From the NCBI RefSeq assembly GCF_035946055.1, contig NZ_CP108364.1, positions 1,736,001 through 1,800,000 of the forward strand: a stretch of 64,000 nucleotides of DNA, read 5' to 3'. The translations under genes were made by a program, and so were the position numbers. This DNA comes from Streptomyces sp. NBC_01341. GTDB lineage: Bacteria; Actinomycetota; Actinomycetes; Streptomycetales; Streptomycetaceae. How positions within the stretch are numbered: the stretch's first letter is position 1; each line of letters begins with the position of its first letter. Shown piece by piece: positions 1 through 9,200 of the stretch. The notes below the pieces were generated by a model. It had not been told where the DNA came from, searched no databases, and was given only the letters and a program-made list of their open reading frames with translations.

Positions 1-1172
1 GTCGGAGTGGTGGGCTCCGGAGTGGTCGGGTCGGGCGTCGGGGTGGTCGGACTCGGCGTCTGTGCGGAGCAGTTGCCGTTCGACACCTTGAGGCCCTTGT
101 TGGCGCCGGCCGTCTGGGTGACGATGTCCGGCACGCAGCTCGCGCCGTCGAGGCTGTAGGCGTAGGGGATGCTGACGGTGGTGTTCGACTTCGGGTCCGG
201 TCCTGCGGGGTTGTTCTCCGAACCCTTGGCGGACCAGGTCACGTTGTCGAACGTGTTGCCGCTGACCTGCCAGTATCCGGCAGCGTCGGTGTAGAAGGTG
301 CCCAGGACGTCCTTGGAGTCCTTGAAGTAGTTGTTGTCCACCTTGGCGCGGGCACCGGCCCGGGAGTTGATGCCGGACTCGTTGAGCTTCACGTAGTAGT
401 TGTTGTAGATGTGGGCGATACCGCCGCGCAGCAGCGGGGTCCGCGAGTCGATGTTCTCGTACAGGTTGTGGTGGTAGGAGATGAAGCCGTTGGAGAGCTC
501 GGTCTCGCTGGATCCGACGAGACCGCCGCGGCCGGAGTTGCGCAGCGTGCTGTAGGAGAGGGTGACGTACTGGGTGTTGTCCTTCATGTCGAAGAGGCCG
601 TCGTAGCCCTCCGACTCGCCGCCGGACGCCTCCAGTGTGGTGTGGTCGACCCAGACGTTACGGACGTCGCTCTCCATTCCGATGGCGTCACCGCCGTTGG
701 AGGTCGGCGAACCCGATTTCTTGACGTTCCTCACGGTCACGTTCTGGATGATGATGTTGCTGGACTGGCGTATGTGGATGCCCAGTTGGTCGAACACGGC
801 GCCGTTTCCGACACCGACGAGCGTGACGTTGCTGATCTGCTTGAGTTCGATCACACCGGCGGCGGTGTTGCAACTGTCGCCCGACACCTTGGCGGTGTTG
901 GCGTGGTTGATCGTGCCCTCGACCTCGATGGTGATCGGGGTGCTGCTGCTCGCCCTGCCGCACAGGGCCTGGTGGATGGCGGTACCCGTGGTGGCGCGCA
1001 CCGTCTGTCCGCCCGCACCGCCGGTCGTCCCGCCGTTCCGGGTCGCGTATCCGGTGGCGTTTCCGGTCACCGCGGCTGATGCCGAAGGCATCGCCACCAT
1101 CACACCGGTCGCTGTCGCCAGGGCAGTCGTGGCCAGCGCCGCACAGAGTCGCAGCGCGACTGGTCGTCTCAT
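1..1172 (-). CDS. secreted pectate lyase, polysaccharide lyase family 1 type (C-terminus beyond window)
   Basis: Predicted extracellular pectate lyase that cleaves polygalacturonate by beta-elimination. The ATG at 1172 begins MRRPVALRLC; an N-terminal hydrophobic segment and an ASA-A site near residue 34 look like a Sec signal peptide. The body (about residues 35-345) is a right-handed beta-helix type sequence with the PL1 hallmarks WVDH (174-177), DGLFDMKD (191-198) and DSRTPLLR (242-249), which holds the arginine pair typical of the active site. After a Cys-containing end (C346, C368) comes a Thr/Pro linker (TPSPTTPTPDPTT...), so a further domain, perhaps a carbohydrate-binding module, should follow beyond position 1. 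At least 390 codons are present. A weak GGGA ribosome site lies 7 nt before the ATG. The upstream 477 bp hold a LacI-type palindrome. The catabolic genes at 4147-5717 could use the product of this enzyme. Confidence 0.93.
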   Translation of the reverse strand, partial: MRRPVALRLCAALATTALATATGVMVAMPSASAAVTGNATGYATRNGGTTGGAGGQTVRATTGTAIHQALCGRASSSTPITIEVEGTINHANTAKVSGDSCNTAAGVIELKQISNVTLVGVGNGAVFDQLGIHIRQSSNIIIQNVTVRNVKKSGSPTSNGGDAIGMESDVRNVWVDHTTLEASGGESEGYDGLFDMKDNTQYVTLSYSTLRNSGRGGLVGSSETELSNGFISYHHNLYENIDSRTPLLRGGIAHIYNNYYVKLNESGINSRAGARAKVDNNYFKDSKDVLGTFYTDAAGYWQVSGNTFDNVTWSAKGSENNPAGPDPKSNTTVSIPYAYSLDGASCVPDIVTQTAGANKGLKVSNGNCSAQTPSPTTPTPDPTTPEPTTP

Positions 1173-1649
1173 GTCGGTGTCCCATTCGTTTTCGTATGCC
1201 GGGTGGTGCTGCTGGATACCGCGGCGCTGCCCCCGTCGGCGCGTCCGCCGGACAGGCGCCGGCCGGACCTCGTCGACCTGGTTGTGCGCAGGGCCCACCC
1301 GATGCGGTCCGGGCGGCGGTCTGCCGCCGACCGGGCGCACGGGTGATCGCCGGGTCGGCCTCGGACGCCGTGCACCATGCGCGACGAGGCGAGTCGGCGA
1401 TCTGGGCACATGCCTGCACCGGGCCGGTGGCGGCGCGTGCGCGACCGTCACGATGGCCGTCGCGACGGGCGCTTCCACCGGGCGGGAACCCCAGGGGGAA
1501 AGCGCTTTCTGTCCGCGACAATAGAGTGACCGACACCAGGCTGACAAGGTTCATGACATCCGGAACGGGAGAGCGGGCACCTACCGGCCCACCGGCTGCG
1601 CTTGCCTTCGATACGCGCCCCCGCCCCCGCCGCGCGACAGCCCGGGACG
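1173..1649. other. non-coding region upstream of the pectate lyase gene
   Basis: No convincing gene is seen in these 477 bp between the pectate lyase start and the TetR gene stop. Both neighbours are on the minus strand, so the region serves as the pectate lyase promoter and leader and as the downstream end of the TetR gene. The only clear signal is the 12-bp palindrome at 1498-1509. Confidence 0.6.
1498..1509. promoter_or_regulatory. LacI-family-like operator palindrome GAAAGCGCTTTC
   Basis: A perfect 12-bp palindrome centred on CG, the usual form of LacI/GalR-family operators in actinobacteria. It lies about 326 bp upstream of the pectate lyase ATG and is the only strong palindrome in this intergenic region. 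Control of the lyase by a sugar-acid-responsive LacI repressor is inference; no LacI gene is in the window, and the distance from the start codon requires a long leader or a distal promoter. Confidence 0.45.
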
Positions 1650-2336
1650 TCAGTAGGGCAGGCCCTCCGACGCCGCGCGTACGGCGTCGAGCAGACATCG
1701 GGCGATCGCACGGTCCGGGGCCACGGGGTCGTCCGCGTATCGCCGGGCGAAGTCCTCGGCAGCCGCGCGCAGTGCGCCGTTGAGGGTCGCCGCGTGCACC
1801 CTCACCCTCAGGTCGTCGGGGCTGCCGCCCGAACGCCGGGCGAGGAGTTCCGCGAGGACGGGGAGGGCGTCGTCGTGGGCCTGGAGCCAGACAGCGCGCA
1901 GAGCCGGGTCGGCGGAGGTCATGCGGATCAGGTCGAGGACGGCGGGATCGGCCGGGGGCGGCCCGCCGCGTCCACAGGCATCCGCGAAGAAGTCCAGAAG
2001 ACTCATGTCCGCGGGCCACAGGCGCAGTTGACCCACGGCCGAGTCGAGGCCGGCCGCGAGCAGCGGCAGGACACAGCTCTCCTTCGTGGGGAAGTGGCGC
2101 CACAGCGTGCGCGAGGAGACCCCGACGGCTTGCGCTATCTGCTCGCCCGTGGTCGCGGTGACCCCCTGGGAGATGAAGAGACGGACGGCCTCACGGGCGA
2201 TCTCGAAGCGGAGTGCGGCCTTGCGCCGCTGGACGAGCGACGGCCTGTCGGCGCCCTCCGCCGCCGGCCCCTCTTCCACGGACAGCGCCTCGCGCACCCT
2301 CACCCCACCACCCTCCGCCTCCGGCCACCGCAGCAT
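1650..2336 (-). CDS. TetR-family transcriptional regulator
   Basis: 228 residues. The N-terminal helix-turn-helix spans about residues 38-90: FEIAREAVRLFISQGVTATT, then EQIAQAVGVSSRTLWRHFPT, then KES, the classical TetR recognition region. The C-terminal helical ligand/dimer domain has FADACGRG and WLQAHDDALPVLAELLA segments; the ligand cannot be read from sequence. The ATG at 2336 has a GGAG about 9 nt upstream. The gene is divergent from the secreted lipase (start 2627), and two perfect inverted repeats lie in the 290 bp between them, so it probably represses itself and the lipase gene. It could instead act elsewhere, but divergent TetR-target pairs are the common arrangement. Confidence 0.9.
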   Translation of the reverse strand: MLRWPEAEGGGVRVREALSVEEGPAAEGADRPSLVQRRKAALRFEIAREAVRLFISQGVTATTGEQIAQAVGVSSRTLWRHFPTKESCVLPLLAAGLDSAVGQLRLWPADMSLLDFFADACGRGGPPPADPAVLDLIRMTSADPALRAVWLQAHDDALPVLAELLARRSGGSPDDLRVRVHAATLNGALRAAAEDFARRYADDPVAPDRAIARCLLDAVRAASEGLPY

Positions 2337-2371
2337 AGCGAGCCGCTCCGAAATGACATACGCAGACGTCT

Positions 2372-2386
2372 TGTCACCAAGTGACA
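2372..2386. promoter_or_regulatory. perfect inverted repeat TGTCAC-N3-GTGACA (candidate TetR operator)
   Basis: Perfect 6-bp arms with a 3-bp spacer, located 36 bp upstream of the TetR start codon in the TetR/lipase divergent region. Its centre is 21.5 bp from the centre of the next palindrome (2394-2407), about two helical turns, so both would face the same side of the DNA. Binding by the adjacent TetR protein is inference from position. Confidence 0.5.
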
Positions 2387-2393
2387 GCCGGTC

Positions 2394-2407
2394 TTACTGT
2401 GCAGTAA
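2394..2407. promoter_or_regulatory. perfect inverted repeat TTACTG-TG-CAGTAA (candidate TetR operator)
   Basis: Perfect 6-bp arms with a 2-bp spacer. Related half-sites recur immediately downstream (AGTAACTG, then GAGTAAC at about 2404-2423), giving a dense array of AGTAAC-like elements. It is the stronger candidate for the TetR operator because TetR-family sites are usually AT-containing palindromes of this length. Confidence 0.5.
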
Positions 2408-2626
2408 CTGACCGGTGAGTAACCATGTATCGGTCAGGCGGAGTTCGGCGACCACCGGTTCCTCCGCGCACCCTCCACCGCCTGTGTGTCACCGCATTCC
2501 CGCGCCACCGAGGCGAGCCGGAGCTCGCCGGCCGTCGATGCCCCCGCTGCCCGGACGAAGCGGCGGGGAACCGCTGCCGCCGGCGGCATCGGCACCATCA
2601 ACCGGACGACGAGCGAGGAGCATGAC

Positions 2627-4027
2627 GTGAGCCGCAAGAGAACCCGTTCGATCCTTCCCCACAGCACCCGCGCGGACCGTCCCGCCGCACCGGCCGGCCG
2701 CGCCGCGCGCCTGCGCCTGCCGGCCGTCGCCCTGACCGGCGCCGTCTGCGTCGGGCTGTGCTCGGTCCCGGCCACCGCTGCCGATACGGAGCCCGTCGTG
2801 TCCCGCGGCGTGACCATCCCGGCGTTCTACAACCCGCCGGCCGAACTGCCCTCCGCGAACGGTGCGCTGATCCGCACCGAGGCCCTGCCGCTCGGACTGA
2901 GCATCCCCGGGCTGGACGGCCGGCCGATGCCGGGCACCGCGACCCGCCTGATGTACAGGTCCACCGACTCGGCCGGACAGCCCGTGGCCGTGACCGGCGC
3001 CTACATCGAACCCTCTGCCGCCTGGAAGGGCACCGGACCGCGCCCTCTCGTGGCAGTGGCCTCGGGAACGATGGGCCAGGGGGACCAGTGCGCACCGTCG
3101 TTCGCGCTGCAGCATCCCCTGACCCTCAGCGGCGACACGGTGTCGGTGGGCTACGAGGCCCTGGCCGTCTACCGGATCCTGGCCACCGGGGCGGCGGTCG
3201 TCGTCACCGACTACGCCGGCCTCGGGACCACCGACCGGCTGCACACCTACGTCAACCGCCTCGACGAGGGGCACGCCCTGCTGGACGCCGCCCGAGCCGC
3301 CCGCTCCGTCCCCGGCGCCTCGGTCACGGCCGGCTCACGCACCGGTCTGTACGGCTACAGCCAGGGCGGCGGTGCCAGCGCGGCCGCTGCCGAGCTCCAG
3401 CCCTCCTACGCTCCCGACGTCCTGGTGGCCGGGACCTATGCCGGCGCACCGCCGGCGAACCTGACCTCGGTCATGAAGGGCATCGACGGCAGTGCGCTCG
3501 CCGGCGCGCTCGCCTGGTCGATCAACGGCTTCGCACAATCGGATCCCGACGTGCGGGCGGTCGTCGAGGCGAACATCAGCGCCACCGGCAAGGCGGCGCT
3601 GAAGGACGCGTCGACGATGTGCGTCGGCGACGCGATCTTCGGCTTCGGCTTCACCAAGAGCAACAAGTGGACCAACGACGGCCGTTCCATCGGGGACGTC
3701 ATCGCCGCCGAGCCGCGCGCCCTGGCCGCCCTCGACAGGCAGCGCATCGGCACCCTCAGGCCGGTCGGCCCGGTACGGGTGGCCACCGGCATCCAGGACG
3801 ACATCGTCCCCCACGCACAGGCCCGGCAACTGGCTGTGGACTGGTGCCGCAAGGGCGGCAACGTCACCTACGACGCCATCGCGCTGCCGAACCTCGGGGA
3901 CAAGATCCTCACCAACCACCTGGTGCCCCTGATCACCGACCAGGGCGACGCGATCTCCTGGCTCACGGACCGTTTCGCGGGCAAGCCGGCATCCTCCAAC
4001 TGCTGGACGATGCCGATCCAGCCCTGA
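2627..4027 (+). CDS. secreted alpha/beta-hydrolase of the secretory lipase family
   Basis: 466 residues from a GTG at 2627, preceded by GAGGAG 6 nt upstream; the frame extends further upstream but that part does not look like protein. The N-terminus (MSRKRTRSIL..., hydrophobic 30-46, cleavage near ATAA-DTEP at 49-52) is a signal peptide. The nucleophile elbow GYSQG has Ser245; candidate acid Asp391/392 lies in GIQDDIVPH and candidate His431 in LTNHLVPL. These, plus the CAPSFALQHP and TDYAGLGT segments, fit the secretory lipase (LIP) family known from fungi and actinobacteria. It acts outside the cell on acylglycerols or other esters; true substrate unknown. It is divergent from the TetR gene and convergent with the KDPG aldolase gene, with a hairpin terminator between. 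Confidence 0.88.
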   Translation: MSRKRTRSILPHSTRADRPAAPAGRAARLRLPAVALTGAVCVGLCSVPATAADTEPVVSRGVTIPAFYNPPAELPSANGALIRTEALPLGLSIPGLDGRPMPGTATRLMYRSTDSAGQPVAVTGAYIEPSAAWKGTGPRPLVAVASGTMGQGDQCAPSFALQHPLTLSGDTVSVGYEALAVYRILATGAAVVVTDYAGLGTTDRLHTYVNRLDEGHALLDAARAARSVPGASVTAGSRTGLYGYSQGGGASAAAAELQPSYAPDVLVAGTYAGAPPANLTSVMKGIDGSALAGALAWSINGFAQSDPDVRAVVEANISATGKAALKDASTMCVGDAIFGFGFTKSNKWTNDGRSIGDVIAAEPRALAALDRQRIGTLRPVGPVRVATGIQDDIVPHAQARQLAVDWCRKGGNVTYDAIALPNLGDKILTNHLVPLITDQGDAISWLTDRFAGKPASSNCWTMPIQP

Positions 4028-4028
4028 C

Positions 4029-4085
4029 GCCGGGCAACGCCGCGCTCACCGGAGGGCTCGCCCCACCGGGCGCGGCGTTCCCGGG
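4029..4085. terminator. hairpin between convergent lipase and KDPG aldolase genes
   Basis: A perfect 10-bp stem (AACGCCGCGC at 4036-4045 with GCGCGGCGTT at 4070-4079) extends outwards through CCGGG/CCCGG with a one-base bulge. It lies directly after the lipase stop and about 60 bp from the aldolase stop, a good position for a bidirectional factor-independent terminator. No clear U-tract is seen, as is usual in Streptomyces. Confidence 0.6.
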
Positions 4086-4146
4086 CGCACGCCGTCGACG
4101 GCACGCACCGTGGATCACGGGACCTCGTCGCGCCGGGCGTGCGGCC

Positions 4147-4773
4147 TCACGTCCGGCTGCCGACAACGGGCAGCAGGCCCTCGTCCACCAGCCTCGCGAG
4201 CTGTTCCGGGTCCCCGAACGCCGAACCGATCGCGACGGCGCGGCAGCCCGCGCCGAGGAATTCATGGGCGTTCGACGCTCCCACGCCACCGGTCGCGACG
4301 AAACGCACCTCGGGGAACGGCGCGAGCTGCGCGCGTACCCACCCCGCGCCGAGTACCGAGGCCGGGAACGCCTTGAGCCACGTGAGACCCGCCTTCAGCG
4401 CGGTGTCGATGTCGGTGGACGTCGCCACGCCCGGCAGGTGCGGGACACCCATCTCCCCGGAGAGCCGGACGATGCCGAGGTCGAGGCCCGGGGCGACCGT
4501 GAACCGCGCCCCGACTTGCACGGCCCTGCGCAACTGCTCCGGAAAGCGCACCGTGCCGGCGCCCACCGTGCGGCCACGCTCACGGCCCGCGGCGACCGCG
4601 GCGGCGAGGGCCCCGAACGCCTCCTCCGTCTGCACCGGCACCTCGACGGCCGTCACGCCCGCGTCCCACGCCGCGTGGCACAGCCGGACCGTCTCGCGCG
4701 GGGACGCTCCACGGAAGATGCCCATCACCCGGACGTCGGCGAAGAGCCCGTCGAAGAGTTCCGCCCCGCTCAC
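4147..4773 (-). CDS. 2-dehydro-3-deoxyphosphogluconate (KDPG) aldolase family
   Basis: 208 residues, the family's usual length. Class I aldolase that splits KDPG to pyruvate and glyceraldehyde-3-phosphate, and may also act on 4-hydroxy-2-oxoglutarate. The Schiff-base lysine is K134 in GLTWLKAFPAS; the catalytic glutamate is E44 in TAVEVPVQT; GAGT (71-74), LPGVAT and the GGVGASNAHEFLGAG phosphate-binding end are all present. Its start overlaps the stop of the KDG kinase by 4 bp (ATGA), so the two are co-transcribed and translationally coupled. With the kinase it converts 2-keto-3-deoxygluconate, the end product of pectate degradation, into central metabolites. Confidence 0.93.
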   Translation of the reverse strand: MSGAELFDGLFADVRVMGIFRGASPRETVRLCHAAWDAGVTAVEVPVQTEEAFGALAAAVAAGRERGRTVGAGTVRFPEQLRRAVQVGARFTVAPGLDLGIVRLSGEMGVPHLPGVATSTDIDTALKAGLTWLKAFPASVLGAGWVRAQLAPFPEVRFVATGGVGASNAHEFLGAGCRAVAIGSAFGDPEQLARLVDEGLLPVVGSRT

Positions 4774-5717
4774 GCCCGCTCCTCCTCATGCCGCAGATAC
4801 CTGTCGATGTCACCGCGTTCCGGGACGACGGGGCAGTCGCCGACGATCTGCACGGCGCGCGAGGCCACCAGGTGCCCGAGCCGCAGCGAGCGCTCGGGGC
4901 CGAGCCCGCGCAGCCAGCCGCTCAGCCACCCCGCGGCGAAGGCGTCGCCCGCACCGACGGTCTCGACGACCGGGACGCTCAGCGCGTCCGCCCACGCCCT
5001 CCCGCCCTGCCCGTGGACGCTGGCACCGGTCGCACCGTCCTTCACGACGAGGACCGTGGGCTCGGGCAGCAGCTCCCTGACCTCCTCCGCCCTGTCGGTG
5101 CCCCACAGCGTGGCCGCCTCGTCGCGGCCGACGAAGACGATGTCGGCCCGCCGCGCGATCGCGGCCAGCTCTCCGGCCGCCTCGGCCACGGACCAGAGCC
5201 CGGGGCGGTAGTTCACGTCGAAGCTGACGGCCGCGGGCCCCAGAATCCGGTCCCCCACCACGCCGTGTGTGAGCCGCAGGCACGATTCGCTGAGTGCGGG
5301 CGTCGTGCCGCTGAGGTGCACCACACGTGCGCCGTGCGCCGCCGAGGGGGCGATGCTCGTCACGTCCAGACGCGAGGCGGCCGAGCCCCTGCGGTAGTAG
5401 TGGACCCGGGTGGACCGCCCTTGCGGGTCCTTGGCGTAGATGCCCGTCGGCGCATCCTCGTCCGTGACGACGAACGAGGTGTCGACGCCCGCCCCCTCGA
5501 GTTCGTCGAGGACGATGCGACCGAAGGGGTCGGCGCCCAGCGCACTCACCCAGCGTGAGCGGTGGCCCAGCCGTGCGAGCGAGACCGCCACGTTCGACTC
5601 CGCGCCCCCGACGCGCAGGACGAAGCGCGAGTCGGCGGTGATGGATCTCGCGTCCTCGGGAACGAGCATGGCCATGCTTTCGCCGATGCAGACCGCATCG
5701 GCCGGAATATCAGTCAC
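4770..5717 (-). CDS. kdgK: 2-keto-3-deoxygluconate kinase, PfkB sugar-kinase family
   Basis: 315 residues. Phosphorylates KDG to KDPG with ATP. PfkB signatures are present: VGGAESNVAVSLARLG (37-52), FDVNYRPGLW (166-175), typical of KDG kinases, and the C-terminal TVGAGDAFAAGW with catalytic Asp258. Start is GTG at 5717 with GGAAAGG 8 nt upstream. A perfect palindrome GTCACGCGTGAC (5713-5724) covers the start codon and may be fortuitous. It is first gene of a two-gene operon with the aldolase, overlapping by 4 bp. The rest of the pathway (isomerase and dehydrogenase steps from unsaturated galacturonate to KDG) is not in the window. Confidence 0.9.
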   Translation of the reverse strand: MTDIPADAVCIGESMAMLVPEDARSITADSRFVLRVGGAESNVAVSLARLGHRSRWVSALGADPFGRIVLDELEGAGVDTSFVVTDEDAPTGIYAKDPQGRSTRVHYYRRGSAASRLDVTSIAPSAAHGARVVHLSGTTPALSESCLRLTHGVVGDRILGPAAVSFDVNYRPGLWSVAEAAGELAAIARRADIVFVGRDEAATLWGTDRAEEVRELLPEPTVLVVKDGATGASVHGQGGRAWADALSVPVVETVGAGDAFAAGWLSGWLRGLGPERSLRLGHLVASRAVQIVGDCPVVPERGDIDRYLRHEEERA

Positions 5718-6278
5718 GCGTGACGCCTTTCCAGAAGTTCCCGTCGCACTCCACGCGGTTCACCGCTTCGCCCCGCGAAGCCGTGACACACCGCGTACGG
5801 GCCGTACCGCCGGCCACCGGTCGGGGACACTACGCCTCGTGGCCTCCCGCGCCGAAGGGCGGGAAGCCGTATCCGGTGAAAGCCCCCGCCCGTTCGCGTA
5901 CGCGTACCCCGGTGGCGGGTGTCCGGCCTCGCCCACCGTCGTATTTCCGGCCGGAGGACCGAGGCCCGTGCCGGTGGCGGGGGACTCAGTGCGCGTGGTG
6001 CGGTACTCCGTTCCGCTTCCCCGGTCCCCCGTTGCCGCCCCCTCGTGCAGTGAAGACGCCGTCTTCGGCCGGGAAATCGGGACGGCGAATATGTGTTGAA
6101 GGCATATTGATTCTTTTGCAATGGCGAGAATTCGGAGCAACGGGACGGAGGGCCGTCTTGCCGCCCGCCGAAGGGCCCTGATGTGATGAAGATGCGGGAC
6201 CGGCACGGCTGGGGTGCGCCGGTGTCCGTGGGGTGGCAGCAGGCAGCTGCACAGGGGCCCTCAGGAGGGACGCTTTTC
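5718..6278. other. divergent intergenic region between kdgK and the SARP regulator
   Basis: About 560 bp without a convincing gene. It must hold the promoters for kdgK (minus) and for the SARP regulator (plus). A short AT-rich island at about 6088-6125 contains an inverted repeat AATATG-N9-CATATT (6088-6108), the only AT-rich patch here and a candidate promoter or operator for the regulator gene. No -10/-35 pair could be assigned with confidence. Confidence 0.5.
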
Positions 6279-9200
6279 ATGGGCGAGGACATAGGGGCGC
6301 ACGGGGTCCGGTTCCGGATTCTGGGCTCGTTCGAATGCTGGGACGGACAGGATCGCGTCCGGGTGGGTGGTCCCGTGCACGAAAGGGTGCTGGTCACGCT
6401 GCTTCTGGAGCCGCAACGCGTGCTTCCCGTCTTCCGGCTGGTCGAGGCAGTCTGGGACGAGAACGCGCCCGCCACCGCCGCCCATCAGGTGCGCAAGGCG
6501 GTCGCCGAGCTACGCCAGCGGATCCCCGACGGGCGGAACCTCATCGTCACCGAGGGGCCCGGCTACCGGGCGCTGACGACACCCGGACAGGTGGACCTCA
6601 GCAGGTTCACCGACGGGCTGAAACAAGCCAGGGAGGCGACCGCGGCCGGGCAGAGCGCATACGCCGCCACAGCGCTGCGCGAGGCGCTCGACCTGTGGCG
6701 GGGCCCTCTGCTCTCGGGCAGCGGCGGCTCCGTGCTCAGCGCCGCTTCCGCAGCGCTCGAGGAGCGCCGGCTGACCGCGGTGGAGCAGCTCTTCGATCTG
6801 CGGCTCGCGGCGGGCGAGAACGGTGAACTCATCGGTGAATTACGCGAGTTCATCGAGGCGAATCCACTGAGGGAAACCCTGCGCGGACAGCTCATGCTCG
6901 CCCTCTTCCGGTCCGGTCGGCAGGCCGAGGCCCTGGAGGAGTTCGCCAAGGTCCGCGAGTTCCTGGTCGACGAACTCGGCATCGGTCCGGGGGACGCCCT
7001 CACCGACCTGCACCACGCCATCCTGCGGAACAGCCCCGAGCTCGCCGCACCGCCCCAGCCGGCGGGGCCCGCCCCGTTCTCCCCGGAGGGCACGCCCTCC
7101 ACCCTCCCCTACGACCTGCGGGACTTCACCGGCCGAGAGGAGGAGGTCCGTCAGCTGCTCGGGTTCGTGGACGAGGCACCGGGCACCGGACCACTCATCG
7201 TGGCCATCGACGGCATGGGCGGCAGTGGGAAGACCTCTCTGGCCGTGCGGGCCGCCCATCAGCTCGCCGATCGTTACCCCGACGCACAACTCCACCTCGA
7301 TCTGCGCGGCTTCACCCCCAGCGAGCAGCCGTTGACCGCGGGGGCCGCGGCCGAGGCCCTGTTACGCATGCTGGGCGCCCCCGGCGAACGCATCCCCGAC
7401 GACGCGGAGGGCCGCATCGCCCTGTGGCGGCGCACCATGAGCTCCCGCCGGATGATCCTGCTGCTCGACAACGCGGTCGACGAGTCCCAGGTCAGGCCGC
7501 TCCTCGCGTCCCCCACCCAGACGCTCGTCCTGGTCACCAGCCGCGCCCTGCTCGTGGACCTGGACGCCGCTCACACCGTGTCCCTCGGCGTCATGCCCCC
7601 GCACGACAGCGTCGCCCTCGTCGAGGGGGTCCTCGGCAGCACCCGTGCCCGTGCCGAGCCCGAGGCCGTCGCGCAGCTCGCCGAGCTCTGCGGCCATCTG
7701 CCGCTCGCACTGCGCATCGCCGCCGCCCGCCTGCGCAAGCGACCCCGCTGGACCGTGCGCTACCTCGTCGACCGGCTCCGCGACGACGCCCACCGGCTGG
7801 CCGAGCTCAATTCGGGCGAACGCAGCGTCGAGGTGACCCTGCGCCTCTCCTACGAGGGCCTGTCGGCCGAGACGCGGGAGGCGTTCCGCCTGCTGGGCCA
7901 GCATCCCGGGGCCGAGATCGAGGTGTACGCGGCCGGGGCCCTGCTCGACAAACAGGCCCGGGACGCGGAGGACGTGCTGGAGTACCTCCTCGACATGCAC
8001 CTGTTGCAGCAGCACGAGACCGGCCGTTACGCCTTCCACGACCTGGTCCGCAGCTTCGCCCAGAACCTCTCGCGCGGCAGCGGCCCTACGCCGGGGGCAG
8101 GCGCCGGGAGTCCGGGTGACGAGGAGGCCGCCCGAGCCGTACGGCGCCTCCTCGACTTCGCCCTGGGCGCCACCGACGCGGCCTGCGACCTCCTCTTCCC
8201 GGGGCGGGCCCGGATACGGAACTCCGAGCACCGGTGGGAGGGCGAGCTCCCGCCCCTGGACACCCCGGAGCAGGCCAGGCTCTGGCTGGAGCGGGAACAG
8301 AACTCGTTGCTGGCCGCCGTGTCCCTGGCGTACCGCTGGGAACTCGACCGTCATGTCGGATTGCTCACCGCCAACGTTGTCTTCCCACTGGACCTGCGCG
8401 GACGGCTGGAGGAGTTCCGGGAACTGAGCCGCATCGCGGTCGCGGCCTCCCGCAGGCTCGGTGACCACGCGCTGTTGCGACTGAGCCTGTCCAACCTCGC
8501 CGTCGCCTGCTGGAAGCTCGGGCGTTTCGAGGAGGGCATAGAGATGTCCGAGGAGGCGTTCGCGCTGGCCGTCAGTCTCGCCGACCGGCGCGGCGAGGCC
8601 AAGGACACCGGCGTCCTCGGGCTCCTGCTGAGCGCCCTGGGACGGTACGCCGAGGCGCTGCCGCGGCTGGAACGGTCCATCGCGATCAAGCGGGAACTCG
8701 GCGCCGAGCGGGCGGAGGCCGAGTCCCTCACCAGTCTCAGCAATCTGTACGCCGAGTGGGGCCGCTTCCCCGAGGCCGTGGAGGCCGCCACCCGCGCCGT
8801 CAGGCTGTCGCGCAGCATCGGGGCGGTCGACAAGGAGGTCGAGGGCCTCACCGATCTCGCGGTCGCCCGGCTGGGTCTGGGCGCGGTCGACGACGCCGCG
8901 GACCTGCTGCGGCGGGCCCGCAAGCTGGCTCTGGACGTGATGTCGCCCGCCGACATGTCACTGCTGCTCGCCCTGTCCGCGGAGACCGCCGACCGGCTCG
9001 GCGAGTCGGCGCAGGCCACGGAGTGGGCCGACTCCGCGCTCCAGCTCGGGGACCTGAGCGGCGCACCGATGCGGGAGGCGGCCGTCGGCAACATCGTCGG
9101 GCGCATGCACAGCCGCAGGGGCAGGTACGTCCTGGCCCTCGAACTCCACCAGCAGGCGTACCGTGCCGCCTCCGGTGTCGGCTACCGCGTGGAGGAGGCG

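Noticed and set aside
5713..5724. Perfect palindrome GTCACGCGTGAC over the kdgK start codon as an operator
   Set aside because: Short CG-rich palindromes are common by chance in this DNA, and most of it is constrained by coding and the start codon. Mentioned only in the gene entry.
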